Assembly (NCBI RefSeq): GCF_923868895.1
Contig: NZ_OV350343.1
Coordinates: 3,844,001 to 3,908,000, forward strand
Source of the DNA: Halomonas sp. TD01
GTDB taxonomy: Bacteria; Pseudomonadota; Gammaproteobacteria; Pseudomonadales; Halomonadaceae
Direction of reading: 5' to 3'
Length of the DNA stretch: 64,000 bases
A model generated the notes under the pieces. That model ran no database searches, was not told where the DNA came from, and was given only the letters and a program-made list of their open reading frames with translations. Both the position numbers and the translations under genes were made by a program. Below are positions 35,461 to 44,095 of the stretch, one piece after another. Every line of letters begins with the position of its first letter. The first letter of the stretch is position 1.

Positions 35461-36327
35461 TTAGAAGTGCCATTCCAGATTAAAGGTCATGGCATCGGTA
35501 TCGACACCCGGTTGGCTGTGGTTTCCGAATTTGTTGCGCCAATACTCATAACCGACGCCCATCCATAAGGAATTTTCCGTGCCCCAGGCAACTTGCCCGA
35601 CGTCTAGCATCAACGAGGTGCGCATTAACTGCTCAGGCTTGGTCGCTTCCCCAAAGTAATCGTCTCCTTTTTCGCTGTTGTAGTTATAGAACCCTTGGAA
35701 TTTTAGCGGTAACGCCGCAGCTTCAAACGGCAGCCCCCAGGCCAAGTTAATTTGGTAATAGGGATCAAACGAAATGCTGTTCTGATTTTCTGGCAGTCCA
35801 CAAGGTGGCAAGCCGCAGTGGTTCCATTCACGGCTATAGAAGAGACTTAGATCCACAAAGCCTCTCGGCACATCAAATTTAAACGTTGGCCCCACTACTA
35901 GCTGACGTTTACGTGGTGCAAAGCCAGTATTTTTGGTGTTTAGGTCAAACCCAAACGTCAGCGCCATGTCTTTGACGGGTCCGAAAGCGATGGGCTCATT
36001 GAACACTCCGCCCCCATGGAGTTGATGCCGATATGCTAAATAGGCTTCAGTCGCCCCTGAATCACTGTTATTGGCGGGGTCTTGGCTGCTGGACTGAAGC
36101 ACGTCCAGATTTAAAAAGTTTTGGCCCAGTGAGTAACCACTAACATGGGTAAACTGAAGAATATGCTTCTCTATGTTCTCTGGGTTATTCGGCTCGGTAA
36201 ACTGCGTTCCATAGCGATAGCCCACAAACGTATCACTCCATGTCGCCGCTTGGGCACTTACCGAGATAGCGCCAAGAGAAACGCCTATCGCCAGATACGC
36301 TGTCACTGCTCGTTTGCTCTTCAACAT
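35461..36327 (-). CDS. Tsx-like nucleoside-specific outer-membrane channel
   Basis: 288 codons with a signal peptide (MLKSKRAVTAYLAIGVSLGA ... SAQA, cleaved near residue 27). The mature protein begins TWSDTFVGYRYGTQFTEP, as in the Tsx/nucleoside-channel family. It has alternating amphipathic strands and ends in a C-terminal aromatic residue after NLEWHF, as beta-barrel proteins do. It should admit nucleosides or purines through the outer membrane, which fits the neighbouring urate-catabolic genes. It is transcribed divergently from uraD, sharing the 240-bp region with the TTGTATACAA box and 14-bp repeats. An AAAGGG sequence precedes the ATG. Confidence 0.85.
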   Translation of the reverse strand: MLKSKRAVTAYLAIGVSLGAISVSAQAATWSDTFVGYRYGTQFTEPNNPENIEKHILQFTHVSGYSLGQNFLNLDVLQSSSQDPANNSDSGATEAYLAYRHQLHGGGVFNEPIAFGPVKDMALTFGFDLNTKNTGFAPRKRQLVVGPTFKFDVPRGFVDLSLFYSREWNHCGLPPCGLPENQNSISFDPYYQINLAWGLPFEAAALPLKFQGFYNYNSEKGDDYFGEATKPEQLMRTSLMLDVGQVAWGTENSLWMGVGYEYWRNKFGNHSQPGVDTDAMTFNLEWHF

Positions 36328-36366
36328 GCAAAACCCTTTGTTGTTTGATTTTGTTTTTAGACATCT

Positions 36367-36436
36367 TTCTAAGAGCCCCTCTGTAAAGGCCCTCCTATAG
36401 AGATCTTGCTATAAAGACCTTTCTATAAAGGCCTTT
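36367..36436. repeat. 14-bp degenerate tandem repeat in the tsx-uraD intergenic region
   Basis: Units start at 36381 (CTGTAAAGGCCCTC), 36395 (CTATAGAGATCTTG), 36409 (CTATAAAGACCTTT) and 36423 (CTATAAAGGCCTTT), with a degenerate unit before and a truncated one after. The consensus core AAAGGCCTTT is itself palindromic. It lies between the divergent starts of the porin gene and uraD. Function unknown. Confidence 0.75.
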
Positions 36437-36520
36437 CTAACGCCGTTATGCCCGCTTCCCGCGGATGCGATAGCGATTTTTTTGCGGAAACGGCACCTCT
36501 TAGAGTACATTTAGCAATAT

Positions 36521-36536
36521 TTATTGTATACAATAA
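36521..36536. promoter_or_regulatory. Palindromic operator, probably for the GntR/FCD regulator
   Basis: TTATTGTATACAATAA is a perfect 16-bp palindrome 32 bp upstream of the uraD start. Sites centred on TGTATAC also occur before gcl and hiuH, with a weaker one before the purine permease. FCD-type GntR regulators commonly bind such short palindromes, and one is encoded at 41759-42490. The pairing is inference. Confidence 0.65.
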
Positions 36537-36567
36537 AACTGATAAACAAATACAAGAGGAGAATACA

Positions 36568-37101
36568 ATGCCGCATATTTTAAAAGCAGCTCGCCCCAGC
36601 CGCCTTGGCTTAGACGCCTTTCTTGAGCATTACGGGGACGTTTTTGAACATTCACCCTGGGTAGCCGAAACCGCCTGGAAACAGGGGTTTACCGACCAAC
36701 ACGATGACCCAGATGTGCTAGCTGACTGCATGGGCAATGTGCTTAAGGGTGCTGATATTGATCAGCAAATTGCTGTCATCCGCGCTCACCCAGACCTTGC
36801 CGGGAAAGCAGCGCTGGCGGGTGAGCTAACCCAGGATTCCACCCGTGAGCAGGCAGGTGCGGGGCTAGATCAGTGTTCAACCGAAGAGTTTGAGCGCTTT
36901 CAACGCCTGAATCAGGCCTATCAAGATACGTTCGGCTTCCCCTTTGTGATTGCTGTTAAAGGGCTTGATCGACACGCCATCCTTTATGCGTTCGAAAAGC
37001 GTCTTGAAAACGACGCCGCTACCGAGCGTCAAACCGCTATTGAGCAAATCATCCAGATAGCGCGCTTCCGCCTTCACATGCGTGCGGCCGAGTCAGCGTA
37101 A
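36568..37101 (+). CDS. uraD: OHCU decarboxylase (2-oxo-4-hydroxy-4-carboxy-5-ureidoimidazoline decarboxylase)
   Basis: 177 codons from ATG 36568, preceded by AGAGGAGA; an upstream in-frame start at 36448 has no such site. It catalyses the last step from urate to S-allantoin, after PuuD and HiuH. Family marks are visible: RAHPDLAGKAALAGELTQDS with the catalytic His-Pro, STREQAGAGLDQC, and the FGFPFVIAVKG block. It is cytoplasmic. Its partners puuD and hiuH are about 13 kb away in the same cluster, on the other strand. An operator-like palindrome lies in its promoter. Confidence 0.93.
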   Translation: MPHILKAARPSRLGLDAFLEHYGDVFEHSPWVAETAWKQGFTDQHDDPDVLADCMGNVLKGADIDQQIAVIRAHPDLAGKAALAGELTQDSTREQAGAGLDQCSTEEFERFQRLNQAYQDTFGFPFVIAVKGLDRHAILYAFEKRLENDAATERQTAIEQIIQIARFRLHMRAAESA

Positions 37102-37204
37102 TTCTCACGCGCTTAGCGCTTGTATTTTCCTTTCAGCCTGACCTGTGGTGCTCGGCCCTTCAGGCTGTGAGGCTTACCTTTTATCGTCATTCGGAGAGAC
37201 CTCT

Positions 37205-39877
37205 ATGAGTCTGGAGACAAGAGAAGATCTCGATCCGCTCGAAACCACGGAGTGGCTAGAATCCCTGGAATCAGTACTGGATCGTGAGGGCGAAGATCGT
37301 GCCCGCTACCTGATGACCCGCTTGGCGGATCGCCTGCGCCGGGACGGGATGAAGGTGCCCTTCTCGGTGACAACCCCGCACCGGAATACGATCCCTGTGC
37401 ATCGCGAAGCACCGATGCCCGGCGATCTGTTTATGGAGCGCCGCATTCGGTCGTTGATCCGTTATAACGCCATTGCTCAGGTCATCCGTAATAACCGCGC
37501 CAACCCCGGGCTGGGCGGCCACATTGCCAGCTTTATGTCGTCAGCCACGCTGTACGATGTCGGCTTTAACCACTTCTTCCGCGCGCCCAAGGGTGATTTT
37601 GAAGGCGACCTGATCTACATTCAGGGCCACGTTGCCCCGGGGATTTACGCGCGTTCTTATCTGGAAGGCCGTCTGTCTGAAGAGCAGATGGACAAATTCC
37701 GTCGCGAAGTCGACGGCGATGGTCTGTCTTCCTACCCGCACCCTTGGCTGATGCCGGATTACTGGCAGTTCCCCACGGTGTCGATGGGTCTTGGCCCGAT
37801 TCAGGCCATCTATCAAGCCCACGTGATGAAGTACCTGCATCACCGTGAGCTGAAAGACATGTACGACCGCAAGATCTGGTGCTTTATGGGCGACGGCGAG
37901 TGTGATGAGCCGGAGTCACTGGGCGCGATTTCTCTGGCGGGTCGTGAAAACCTCGATAACCTGATCTTCGTCATCAACTGCAACCTGCAGCGCTTGGACG
38001 GTCCGGTACGCGGCAACTCCCGCGTCATGGACGAGTTCGAAGGCGTGTTCCGCGGTGCTGGCTGGAACGTCATCAAGGTCGTCTGGGGGCGTCACTGGGA
38101 TCCGCTGTTCGAGAAGGACAAGAAAGGCATCCTGCAAAAACGCATGGATGAAGCAGTCGACGGTGAGTACCAGAACTACAAGGCCAACGGCGGTTCGTAC
38201 ACCCGTGAGCACTTCTTCGGTAAGTACCCCGAAACCGAAGCGATGGTCAATGACCTGTCTGATGAAGACATCTGGAAGCTCAACCGCGGTGGTCACGACC
38301 CGTTCAAGGTCTACGCGGCCTACCATGAAGCGGTCAACCAGACCAACGGTAAGCCCACGGTCATCCTGGCGCACACCGTTAAAGGCTACGGCATGGGCAG
38401 CGGCGATGGCGAAGCCGCCAACGAAGCCCACCAGGTCAAGAGCATGGAGTACGAAGCGCTGCGCAAATTCCGCGACCGCTTTGGTATTCCGATCACCGAC
38501 GAACAGCTCAAAGACGTGCCCTACTACAAGCCGGAAGAAGACTCTCCCGAGCTTAAGTACATGCACCTGCAGCGGGAACGCTTGAACGGCTACCTGCCGG
38601 CCCGCCGCAGTGACTTTGAGGCGCTGGAGATCCCCAGCCTGGACGACAAAACCTTTGCCTCGCAAATGGTTGGTTCCAAAGGGCGCGAAGTCTCGACCAC
38701 CATGGCATTCGTGCGCGTCCTGAACGGTCTGGTCAAGGATAAGAAGCTCGGCAAACATGTCGTACCGATTATTCCTGACGAAGCGCGTACCTTCGGCATG
38801 GAAGGCATGTTCCGTCAGCTCGGCATCTACACCTCGGAAGGTCAGAAATATGAGCCGGTCGATAAAGGCCAGATCATGTTCTACCGCGAGGATCAGAAAG
38901 GCCAGATTCTCGAAGAAGGGATTAGTGAGGCTGGCGCGATGTCTGCGTGGATTGCCGCCGCGACGTCCTACAGCAACAACAACGTTACCCTGCTGCCGTT
39001 CTATGTCTACTACTCGATGTTCGGCTTCCAGCGCATTGGTGACTTGGCCTGGGCCGCAGGTGACCTGCAAGCCCGCGGCTTTATGGTCGGCGGCACTGCC
39101 GGGCGTACCACGCTCAACGGTGAAGGTCTGCAGCACCAGGATGGTCACAGCTTGATTCAAGCCTCCACCATACCCAACTGCCGCAGCTACGACCCGACCT
39201 ACGCCCACGAAGTGGCGGTCATCCTCCAGGATGGTTTGAAGCGCATGTTCTCCGACAAAGAGAACTGCTTCTACTACCTGACGGTGATGAACGAAAACTA
39301 CGAGCACCCAGCAATCGACAACGTGCCCACCGACGATATCGTCAAAGGCATGTACCTGCTCAACGAAACGAAAGGCGACAAGGGCCGCGTGCAACTGATG
39401 GGCTCCGGTACCATCCTGCGCGAAGTCGAAGCCGCCGCAGAGCTGTTGGCCAACGACTGGGGCATTGGCGCGGATATCTGGAGCGTGACCAGCTTTAACG
39501 AGCTGCGTCGCGAAGCGCTGCTGTTGGAGCGTGAAGCCTTCTTGAACCCGGACGTTGAGGGCAACAAGCCCCACGTGACGAAGTGCCTGGAAGGCCGTGA
39601 CGGCCCGGTGATTGCCTCCACCGACTACATGAAGCTCTACGCCGACCAAGTGCGTGCCTGGGTGCCAAGCGAGTACACCGTGCTGGGTACAGACGGCTTT
39701 GGCCGTTCCGACACCCGCGAGAAGCTGCGCTACTTCTTTGAAGTAGACCGCTACTTCGTCACCGTGGCGGCGCTACGTGCGCTGGCGGACCGCGGTGAGC
39801 TTGATCGCAAGCATGTCGGCGAGGCGCTGAAGAAGTATGGCATCGACGCCAACAAGCCGAACCCGCTGACCAGCTAA
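37205..39877 (+). CDS. aceE: Pyruvate dehydrogenase E1 component, homodimeric type
   Basis: 890 codons from ATG 37205, with GGAGAG nine bases upstream; the longer frame from 37145 has no such site. It decarboxylates pyruvate with thiamine diphosphate and acetylates the E2 lipoyl domains. The ThDP-binding motif GDGECDEPESLGAISLAGRE runs to VINCNLQRLDGPVRGN. The length matches the E. coli-type homodimeric E1 (about 887). It is followed at 58 bp by aceF, with a GC-rich hairpin between. Codon use is typical of a highly expressed housekeeping gene. No pdhR lies next to it. Confidence 0.97.
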   Translation: MSLETREDLDPLETTEWLESLESVLDREGEDRARYLMTRLADRLRRDGMKVPFSVTTPHRNTIPVHREAPMPGDLFMERRIRSLIRYNAIAQVIRNNRANPGLGGHIASFMSSATLYDVGFNHFFRAPKGDFEGDLIYIQGHVAPGIYARSYLEGRLSEEQMDKFRREVDGDGLSSYPHPWLMPDYWQFPTVSMGLGPIQAIYQAHVMKYLHHRELKDMYDRKIWCFMGDGECDEPESLGAISLAGRENLDNLIFVINCNLQRLDGPVRGNSRVMDEFEGVFRGAGWNVIKVVWGRHWDPLFEKDKKGILQKRMDEAVDGEYQNYKANGGSYTREHFFGKYPETEAMVNDLSDEDIWKLNRGGHDPFKVYAAYHEAVNQTNGKPTVILAHTVKGYGMGSGDGEAANEAHQVKSMEYEALRKFRDRFGIPITDEQLKDVPYYKPEEDSPELKYMHLQRERLNGYLPARRSDFEALEIPSLDDKTFASQMVGSKGREVSTTMAFVRVLNGLVKDKKLGKHVVPIIPDEARTFGMEGMFRQLGIYTSEGQKYEPVDKGQIMFYREDQKGQILEEGISEAGAMSAWIAAATSYSNNNVTLLPFYVYYSMFGFQRIGDLAWAAGDLQARGFMVGGTAGRTTLNGEGLQHQDGHSLIQASTIPNCRSYDPTYAHEVAVILQDGLKRMFSDKENCFYYLTVMNENYEHPAIDNVPTDDIVKGMYLLNETKGDKGRVQLMGSGTILREVEAAAELLANDWGIGADIWSVTSFNELRREALLLEREAFLNPDVEGNKPHVTKCLEGRDGPVIASTDYMKLYADQVRAWVPSEYTVLGTDGFGRSDTREKLRYFFEVDRYFVTVAALRALADRGELDRKHVGEALKKYGIDANKPNPLTS

Positions 39878-39885
39878 ACCGCTGC

Positions 39886-39907
39886 CCGGCGGGCAAACGC
39901 CCGCCGG
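39886..39907 (+). other. aceE-aceF intercistronic hairpin
   Basis: CCGGCGGGC and GCCCGCCGG flank an AAAC loop, a 9-bp GC stem. No T run follows, so it is more likely an RNA-stability or attenuating hairpin between the two genes than a full terminator. Confidence 0.6.
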
Positions 39908-39935
39908 CTCGATCCGATTTGGAAGGAGCGCGACC

Positions 39936-41618
39936 TTGAGTAGCGAAATCATCAAAGTTCCCGATATCGGTGGTGATACCGATGTCGAAATCATCGAGAT
40001 TGCGGTGTCAGAAGGCGACGTCATTGAAGCGGAAGACACCCTAATCACCCTGGAATCTGACAAAGCCAGCATGGACGTCCCGGCCCCGAAAGGCGGCAAG
40101 GTGCTCAAAGTGCTGGTCAAAGAAGGCGATAGCGTCTCCGAAGGCGACGACATCGTTGAGCTGGAGGTTGAAGGCGGCACAGGCGGTGGCGAAGAGACGT
40201 CTGACAGCCAGCCCAACGACGCGCCAGCGAAAGAAGACAAACCGACGCAGGAAGAAGCCCCTGCACCGGCAGCGAAGAAAGCCAGTGGCGGCAAGCAGGC
40301 CGTTGACATCAAAGTGCCGGACTTGGGTGGTTCAGACAACGTTGAAATCATCGAAGTCGCGGTCAGCGCTGGCGATGACGTCAACGCCGAAGACACTTTG
40401 ATCACCCTCGAGTCGGATAAAGCCTCGATGGATGTACCCAGCCCGCACGGTGGTAAGATCGTTGCGCTCACGGTCAAAGAAGGCGATACCGTCTCGGAAG
40501 GCGACGTGATCGGCCAGATGGAAATCGCTGGTGAAGGTGGCGACAACAGCGAAGACGCGCCGCAAGAGCAAGCCGCTGCTGAAGAGCCGGTCGTTGAAAA
40601 ACCTGTCGCTGAAGCACCAGCAAAACAAGCCCCTTCTCCTGAAGGCACCCCGAGTCCGGAAGCACAAATCGCTGATGATCAGCCACGGGATAGTAAGCTG
40701 GTACATGCAGGCCCAGCAGTACGCATGCTGGCACGTGAACTAAATGTTGATCTTAGTCTTGTTAAGCCTAGTGGCCCGAAAGACCGGGTGCTGAAAGAAG
40801 ATGTGCAGGCCTACGTGAAACAGGCCATTGCCAGCCAAGGTAAAGCACAAACAGCGGCTGCCCCAGCAGCGAGTGGTGGTGCTGGCATTCCCGCGATACC
40901 AGAAGTCGACTTCAGCCAGTTTGGCGACGTGGAAGAGAAGCCGATGGGTCGCCTGCTTAAAATGGGTGCGACCAATCTGCACCGCAGCTGGCTCAATGTG
41001 CCTCACGTGACGCAGTTCGACGAGGCCGACATTACCGAGCTTGAAAGCTTCCGTAAAGCCATGAAGGCTGAAGCCGAAGCCCAAGGCGCCAAGCTGACAC
41101 CGTTGCCGTTTATGGTTAAAGCCTGTGCCTTTGCACTGAGTAAATTCCCCCAGTTCAACGTTAGCCTGAAAGGCGACGGCGAAACGCTGGTATGGAAAAA
41201 CTACGTGCATATCGGAATTGCCGTGGATACACCTGATGGTCTGATGGTGCCAGTAGTGCGCAACGCCGATAAAAAATCCTTGATTGAGATTGCCAAGGAG
41301 ATGGCGGAGCTCGGCAAGAAAGCGCAAACCAAGAAGCTTAAGCGTGATGAGATGACCGGTGGCTGCTTCACCATTTCGAGCCTTGGCTCGATTGGTGGAA
41401 CCGCGTTCACACCGATCGTTAATGCGCCGGAAGTGGCGATCCTGGGGGTGTCGAAAGCGCAGATGAAGCCGGTATGGGATGGCAGTGCCTTCCAGCCGCG
41501 CTTAATGATGCCGCTATCGCTCTCTTACGATCACCGGGCGATTAACGGTGCGGATGCCGCCCGCTTTACGGCCTTCCTGGCCGATGTGCTGACGGATATT
41601 CGCCGATTACTGCTGTAA
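39936..41618 (+). CDS. aceF: Pyruvate dehydrogenase E2, dihydrolipoamide acetyltransferase
   Basis: 560 codons with a TTG start at 39936, supported by GGAAGGAG seven bases upstream. It transfers the acetyl group to CoA and forms the core of the complex. There are two lipoyl domains, each with the ESDKASMDVP lipoyl-lysine motif (about residues 41-50 and 163-172), separated by Ala/Pro/Glu-rich linkers. A peripheral-subunit-binding domain (AVRMLARELNVDLSLVKPSG) follows at about 265-300. The catalytic domain ends with SYDHRAINGADAARF (active His and Asp). E3 (lpd) is not in the window. Confidence 0.97.
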   Translation: MSSEIIKVPDIGGDTDVEIIEIAVSEGDVIEAEDTLITLESDKASMDVPAPKGGKVLKVLVKEGDSVSEGDDIVELEVEGGTGGGEETSDSQPNDAPAKEDKPTQEEAPAPAAKKASGGKQAVDIKVPDLGGSDNVEIIEVAVSAGDDVNAEDTLITLESDKASMDVPSPHGGKIVALTVKEGDTVSEGDVIGQMEIAGEGGDNSEDAPQEQAAAEEPVVEKPVAEAPAKQAPSPEGTPSPEAQIADDQPRDSKLVHAGPAVRMLARELNVDLSLVKPSGPKDRVLKEDVQAYVKQAIASQGKAQTAAAPAASGGAGIPAIPEVDFSQFGDVEEKPMGRLLKMGATNLHRSWLNVPHVTQFDEADITELESFRKAMKAEAEAQGAKLTPLPFMVKACAFALSKFPQFNVSLKGDGETLVWKNYVHIGIAVDTPDGLMVPVVRNADKKSLIEIAKEMAELGKKAQTKKLKRDEMTGGCFTISSLGSIGGTAFTPIVNAPEVAILGVSKAQMKPVWDGSAFQPRLMMPLSLSYDHRAINGADAARFTAFLADVLTDIRRLLL

Positions 41619-41636
41619 TCGTTTCACAGTAAGCCA

Positions 41637-41667
41637 CAAGCGGCGCCCAATAGGGCGCCGCTTGTTT
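41637..41667 (+). terminator. Terminator of aceEF
   Basis: CAAGCGGCGCCC (41637-41648) pairs with GGGCGCCGCTTG (41653-41664) around an AATA loop, followed by TTT. It is a 12-bp stem 19 bp after the aceF stop, in the convergent space to the GntR gene. Confidence 0.85.
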
Positions 41668-41758
41668 GAGACATCAGTTTGGAGCATTGAAACCTATTGT
41701 TCGCGAAACCCCAGGGTTACCGAAAATCGATGGTTATCGAAAACCTAGGGCTAGCGAA

Positions 41759-42490
41759 TCACGCCCTAACAGATTTACCGCCTAGAATAGTCATCAAATC
41801 GTCGTTTTCTGGCTCTTGAGACGACAGTACCAGCAAAGACTCTAAGCTATTAAGGTGAGTGTATATCGCCTGCTTAGCCGCCTGTGCATCACCACTCGCC
41901 AAGTGCCCAAGCAAGTTCGCATGATCGCCTTCCAAGTAGCAAGAAGACAAGCCCGGACGCTTATAGAGAGCGATGACAATTGACGTTCTCAAGACGAGAT
42001 CGGTCAACATCGCGCCCAAAATACGATTAGGGGCATGCTGGGCAAGGAGATGATGAATATTGAGGGAATGCTCAATGCGTGACGGTTCGTCACTGTTTTC
42101 AAACGCCTGCTTTTCAAGGGCGACCTGCTTCTCTAACGCCTTGTAAGTCGCCACATCCAGCTTACCCGCCAACAGTGAGACAATCTCACCTTCCACTAAC
42201 CTACGCGCAGAAAACGTCTCTCGCGTTTCGTCAATCGAAGGTGCTCTGACGCGGGCGACCTGATTCGGTCGTTGGTCGATAACATGTTCAGCATCAAGCC
42301 GTGTTAACGCTTTACGCACCACTGAACGGCTGACGCCAAATACATCGCCTATGGTGACTTCAGGCAGTTTTGTATTTGGTGCCAGTCGCTGCATCAGTAC
42401 CGCAGACCGGATGTGTTCAACAATATCTTGATCGCTAACGCGACCTTCTTTCGTTTTGGTAAAACCTTTCTTGTGCCAGCCGAGGGTCAT
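41759..42490 (-). CDS. GntR-family (FCD) transcriptional regulator
   Basis: 243 codons. The N-terminal winged helix-turn-helix (IVEHIRSAVLMQRLAPNTKL ... FGVSRSVVRKALTRLDAEHV) is of the FadR/GntR type. The C-terminal all-helical FCD ligand domain (FSARRLVEGEIVSLLAG ... HANLLGHLASGDAQAAKQAI) carries His residues that usually hold a metal. It is the last minus-strand gene of the glyoxylate branch and probably controls the purine/glyoxylate cluster through the TTGTATACAA-type sites. The ligand is unknown; an intermediate such as urate, allantoin or glyoxylate is inferred. Confidence 0.85.
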   Translation of the reverse strand: MTLGWHKKGFTKTKEGRVSDQDIVEHIRSAVLMQRLAPNTKLPEVTIGDVFGVSRSVVRKALTRLDAEHVIDQRPNQVARVRAPSIDETRETFSARRLVEGEIVSLLAGKLDVATYKALEKQVALEKQAFENSDEPSRIEHSLNIHHLLAQHAPNRILGAMLTDLVLRTSIVIALYKRPGLSSCYLEGDHANLLGHLASGDAQAAKQAIYTHLNSLESLLVLSSQEPENDDLMTILGGKSVRA

Positions 42491-42613
42491 GGCCTAACTC
42501 TCTAATGAACCTCGACGAAACTTATCATGTTTACCCCTCGGACAACCACTCAGAACCACACAAAACAATGCCTTAACGGGTAATTGGATAGTTAAGCGGG
42601 AACAACGACAACC

Positions 42614-43936
42614 TTACGACGGGTTGGGTAGAATAAGAATCGCTCGGAAATCGTTAACATTGGTTCGGGTTGGCCCTGTTACCACGAGGTCATCTAAAGC
42701 ATCAAAGAAACTGTACGCATCGTTACGGGCAAGGTAATCCTGGGCAGAAAGCGTTAATGCCTTAGCCCGCTGCCAGCACTCAGGCCCAATTAACGCGCCT
42801 GCATTATCTTCAGAGCCATCGATTCCATCGGTATCAATGGCAATCGCATAAATGCCATCACATCCTTTTAGCGTATCAAAAAGCCCCAGCAGGTACTCAA
42901 CGTTACGCCCTCCTCGACCATTACCGCGCACGGTAACGCTCGTTTCGCCGCCTGACAGTACCAGCAGCGGACGAGTAATTTCAGCCTGCAACTTGCACAC
43001 CATACGCCCCTGGGCAATGCCTAAATCTCTTGCTTCCCCTTCAAGGTCATCACCTAACACTCTTACCTCTAAACCACTCTCTTCGGCACTGAGTTGAGCG
43101 GCCTTCAGTGCGTCCCGCGCACGGGCTAGGATAGTCGATTTATCCCGTGCAAATCCTTGATTCCAGGTCTGAGGCGCACGATGATCGGCCATTAAATGGC
43201 GTTTCACGTGCTCAGGCACCTCAAGCTCATGGCGGTTTAATATTGCCAACGCATCTAACGACGTTGTGTTATCAGGCAGTGTCGGGCCTGAGGCAATTAA
43301 TGAAGGCACGTCACCAGGAACATCCGAAATAAGTAACGTCACCACTTGCGCGGGGTGCGCAGCAGTGGCCAACCGCCCGCCTTTAATCGCCGATAAGTGG
43401 CGCCTTACGGTGTTGATTTCACGGATCGGTGCACCACACCGAAGCAGCGCCTTATTAAGAGCCTGTTTGTCTTCTAACGAAATACCATCCGCCGGCAGGG
43501 TCATTAACGCAGAGCCGCCTCCTGAGATAAGTGCGATCACTTGATCGTCTTCACCCAGGTTTTTCACTTCATCAAGCATGCGCTTAGCGGCTTGCTCACC
43601 CAGCGCATCAGGCATTGGATGAGAGGCTTCCAGTACATCGATATAGCGACAGGTTGCACCATGCTGATAACGGGTCACTACTACGCCCGTTAAGTCGACC
43701 TCTTCGCCTGACTCACGAGCGCGTTTTTCCCACGCCAACTCTAATGCGCGCGCCATGGCGGCGGCAGCCTTACCCGCGCCCACGACGACAGTTCGGCCTG
43801 GCGGTTTTTCAGGCAACTGAGCAGTTAATAAGCTATCGGGATGTACGGCAGCAATGGCCGTTTCGGCCAGTTGATTCAGCCACTGGCGGGTTGCCTCTTC
43901 ACTGGTAAAAGGCGCCAAGCGAACAAGGGAATTCAT
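42614..43936 (-). CDS. ttuD: Glycerate 2-kinase / hydroxypyruvate reductase family (MOFRL)
   Basis: 440 codons from ATG 43936, with GAGGAG eight bases upstream. It belongs to the GckA/TtuD family (DUF4147 plus MOFRL domains): VVVGAGKAAAAMARALE near residue 50, the phosphate-type loop LISGGGSALMTLP, LLISDVPGDVPSLIASGPT and the C-terminal LSGGETSVTVRGNGRGGRN. It phosphorylates D-glycerate made by GlxR, sending purine-derived glyoxylate carbon into glycolysis. Older literature names the family hydroxypyruvate reductase. A terminator-like hairpin separates it from glxR, so it may have its own promoter or receive read-through. Confidence 0.88.
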   Translation of the reverse strand: MNSLVRLAPFTSEEATRQWLNQLAETAIAAVHPDSLLTAQLPEKPPGRTVVVGAGKAAAAMARALELAWEKRARESGEEVDLTGVVVTRYQHGATCRYIDVLEASHPMPDALGEQAAKRMLDEVKNLGEDDQVIALISGGGSALMTLPADGISLEDKQALNKALLRCGAPIREINTVRRHLSAIKGGRLATAAHPAQVVTLLISDVPGDVPSLIASGPTLPDNTTSLDALAILNRHELEVPEHVKRHLMADHRAPQTWNQGFARDKSTILARARDALKAAQLSAEESGLEVRVLGDDLEGEARDLGIAQGRMVCKLQAEITRPLLVLSGGETSVTVRGNGRGGRNVEYLLGLFDTLKGCDGIYAIAIDTDGIDGSEDNAGALIGPECWQRAKALTLSAQDYLARNDAYSFFDALDDLVVTGPTRTNVNDFRAILILPNPS

Positions 43937-44048
43937 CAAAAGACTCCTCGGGCAGGGATCAGGAAAAGGGCTCAGAAAGGAGCTTAGAAAAGAACATAAA
44001 CAAAGAGCTTGGAAAGCTTAGTAAAAGAACTTAAAACTCAGTAAAAAG

Positions 44049-44082
44049 AACTTAATGGCAGGCCAACAGACGTTGGCCTGCC
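44049..44082 (-). terminator. Terminator after glxR
   Basis: GGCAGGCCAA and TTGGCCTGCC (44057-44082) form a perfect 10-bp stem with a 6-nt loop, 14 bp after the glxR stop. On the minus strand it is followed by ATTAAGTTCTTTTT. It would end or attenuate the gcl-hyi-glxR transcript before ttuD. Confidence 0.75.
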
Positions 44083-44095
44083 TGACAAAGGCGCG

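Noticed and set aside
36448..36567. 40-residue N-terminal extension of UraD
   Set aside because: It would run through the operator palindrome and lacks an RBS, whereas ATG 36568 follows AGAGGAGA.
37916..39649. 577-codon minus-strand open frame
   Set aside because: It is the complement of aceE, a common result of GC-rich codon use; aceE itself is unmistakable.
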